DNA from: Pseudorhodoferax aquiterrae
GTDB taxonomy: Bacteria > Pseudomonadota > Gammaproteobacteria > Burkholderiales > Burkholderiaceae_C
NCBI RefSeq assembly: GCF_014652235.1
Contig: NZ_BMYK01000009.1
Coordinates: 62,001 to 126,000 of the forward strand
DNA length: 64,000 nt
Direction: 5' to 3'
Under the pieces are notes generated by a model. The model ran no database searches. It was not told the origin of the DNA and saw nothing but the letters and a program-made list of their open reading frames with translations. Shown here piece by piece: positions 63,292 to 64,000 of the stretch. Both the position numbers and the translations under genes were made by a program. How positions within the stretch are numbered: position 1 is the stretch's first letter; each line of letters starts with the position of its first letter.

Positions 63292-64000
63292 GGTTGGAAC
63301 GCCGCCACGCGGTTTCGCGTGGCGCCCTGCTGCTGGCGCCCCTGGGCGCCGTCGGCTTCACGCTGCTGGTCGCCGCGCTGCTGGTGCTGTGGGCCGGTGC
63401 GCCCGTGCTGCAGACCTACGGCCTGCTGCTGGCCGGCGGCTTCGGCTCGGTGTTCGCCTGGAGCGAGACGCTCACGCGCGCCATTCCGCTGGTCCTCACC
63501 GGCCTGGCCGCCACGGTGGCCTTCAAGGCCCGGCTGTTCAACATCGGCGCCGAGGGCCAGCTCTATGCCGGCGCCATCGCCGCCGTGGCCGTCGGCGGCC
63601 TGCACGGCGGCACGGGGCTGCAGTGGCCGGTCTGGGCGCTGTTCCCGCTCATGATGCTGGCGGCCGCGCTGGCCGGCGCCCTGCTGCTGCTGGGCCCGGC
63701 CCTCTTGAAGAACAAGCTCGGCGTGGACGAGGTCGTCACCACGCTGTTGTTCAACTTCATCATGCTGCTGGCCGTGGGCGCGCTGCTGGACGGCCCCATG
63801 AAGGACCCGCTGGCCATGGGCTGGCCGCAGAGCGTGGCGCTGCAACCGGACCTGGAGCTGGCCAAGCTCGTCGCGCAGACCCGCGTGCACACCGGCCTGC
63901 TGTGGGGCCTGGCGCTGGCCGTGATCGTCTGGGCCATCTTCCGCTTCACCGTGCTGGGCTTCGACATCCGCGCCCTGGGCGCCAGCCCCCGCGCCGCGGC
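63288..64000 (+). CDS. Nucleoside-type ABC transporter permease (cut by right edge)
   Basis: First 237 codons of a YufP/NupP-like permease. Helices at about 15-40, 75-100, 115-140 and beyond are visible, with PLVLTGLAATVAFKARLFNIGAEGQLYAGA as the family segment near residues 65-95 and KNKLGVDEVVTTLLFNFIM. A second permease gene (YufQ type) would be expected just past the edge. Confidence 0.93.
   Translation, partial: MRLERRHAVSRGALLLAPLGAVGFTLLVAALLVLWAGAPVLQTYGLLLAGGFGSVFAWSETLTRAIPLVLTGLAATVAFKARLFNIGAEGQLYAGAIAAVAVGGLHGGTGLQWPVWALFPLMMLAAALAGALLLLGPALLKNKLGVDEVVTTLLFNFIMLLAVGALLDGPMKDPLAMGWPQSVALQPDLELAKLVAQTRVHTGLLWGLALAVIVWAIFRFTVLGFDIRALGASPRAA

Overview
The window looks like ordinary chromosome from a high-GC betaproteobacterium, most likely a member of the Comamonadaceae (Burkholderiales). 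The clues are the polA / DUF2782 / APH-type thrB order, betaproteobacterial FlhC and FlhD, a sucA-sucB-lpdA-zapE cluster, a fused MrpAB-type antiporter operon, and one copy of an intergenic repeat that I remember as common in that family. The genus cannot be settled by eye. About 61 protein genes fill the window almost completely. I see no rRNA, tRNA, CRISPR array, insertion sequence, prophage or clear island, and codon usage looks uniform.

Layout. 1-4.7 kb: 5' end of polA, then DUF2782-thrB-membrane protein, then modE-modB-modC on the other strand with no modA. 4.9-12.5 kb: a lipoprotein, a DUF883-like stress protein, a GGDEF-EAL enzyme, a chemoreceptor and UvrD. 12.5-18.4 kb: a CBS-pair protein, an isolated flhDC pair, DUF2242 lipoprotein, a possible nuclease-fold protein, an M14 peptidase lipoprotein and small unknown genes. 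18.4-25.9 kb: the 2-oxoglutarate dehydrogenase complex (sucA, sucB, lpdA) followed by zapE and a coiled-coil protein. 26-30 kb: prpE, an HxlR-type regulator, a FAH-family enzyme and an FKBP isomerase. 30.1-34.1 kb: grpE-dnaK-dnaJ with heat-shock-type promoter candidates.

34.1-36.2 kb: a radical SAM gene with a LexA-type operator, then a VOC gene and cutA. 36.3-42.5 kb: the six-gene Mrp Na+/H+ antiporter operon. 42.5-46.2 kb: trhO, a glutathione S-transferase, an acyltransferase and a nitronate monooxygenase. 46.2-49.8 kb: an acyl-CoA dehydrogenase and etfBA, which together pass electrons from acyl-CoA oxidation to the quinone pool. 50-52.4 kb: a short-chain dehydrogenase and a pair of P-loop ATPases (ParA/TraL-like plus a degenerate ABC ATPase). 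52.4-58.4 kb: a deacetylase, then MoxR-DUF58-transglutaminase-MltB. 58.4-64 kb: a DUF4760-like membrane protein, an MFS exporter and a BMP-type (nucleoside-like) ABC importer cut by the right edge.

The genes are mostly housekeeping. The less expected signals are small or non-coding: a two-part upstream element shared by two unrelated genes, short leader ORFs, start codons directly after -10-like hexamers, RNA hairpins at heat-shock and TCA-cycle genes, a LexA operator, a GTGCAC cluster, and the ParA-like/ABC-like ATPase pair. I found no convincing wholly new multi-gene system.
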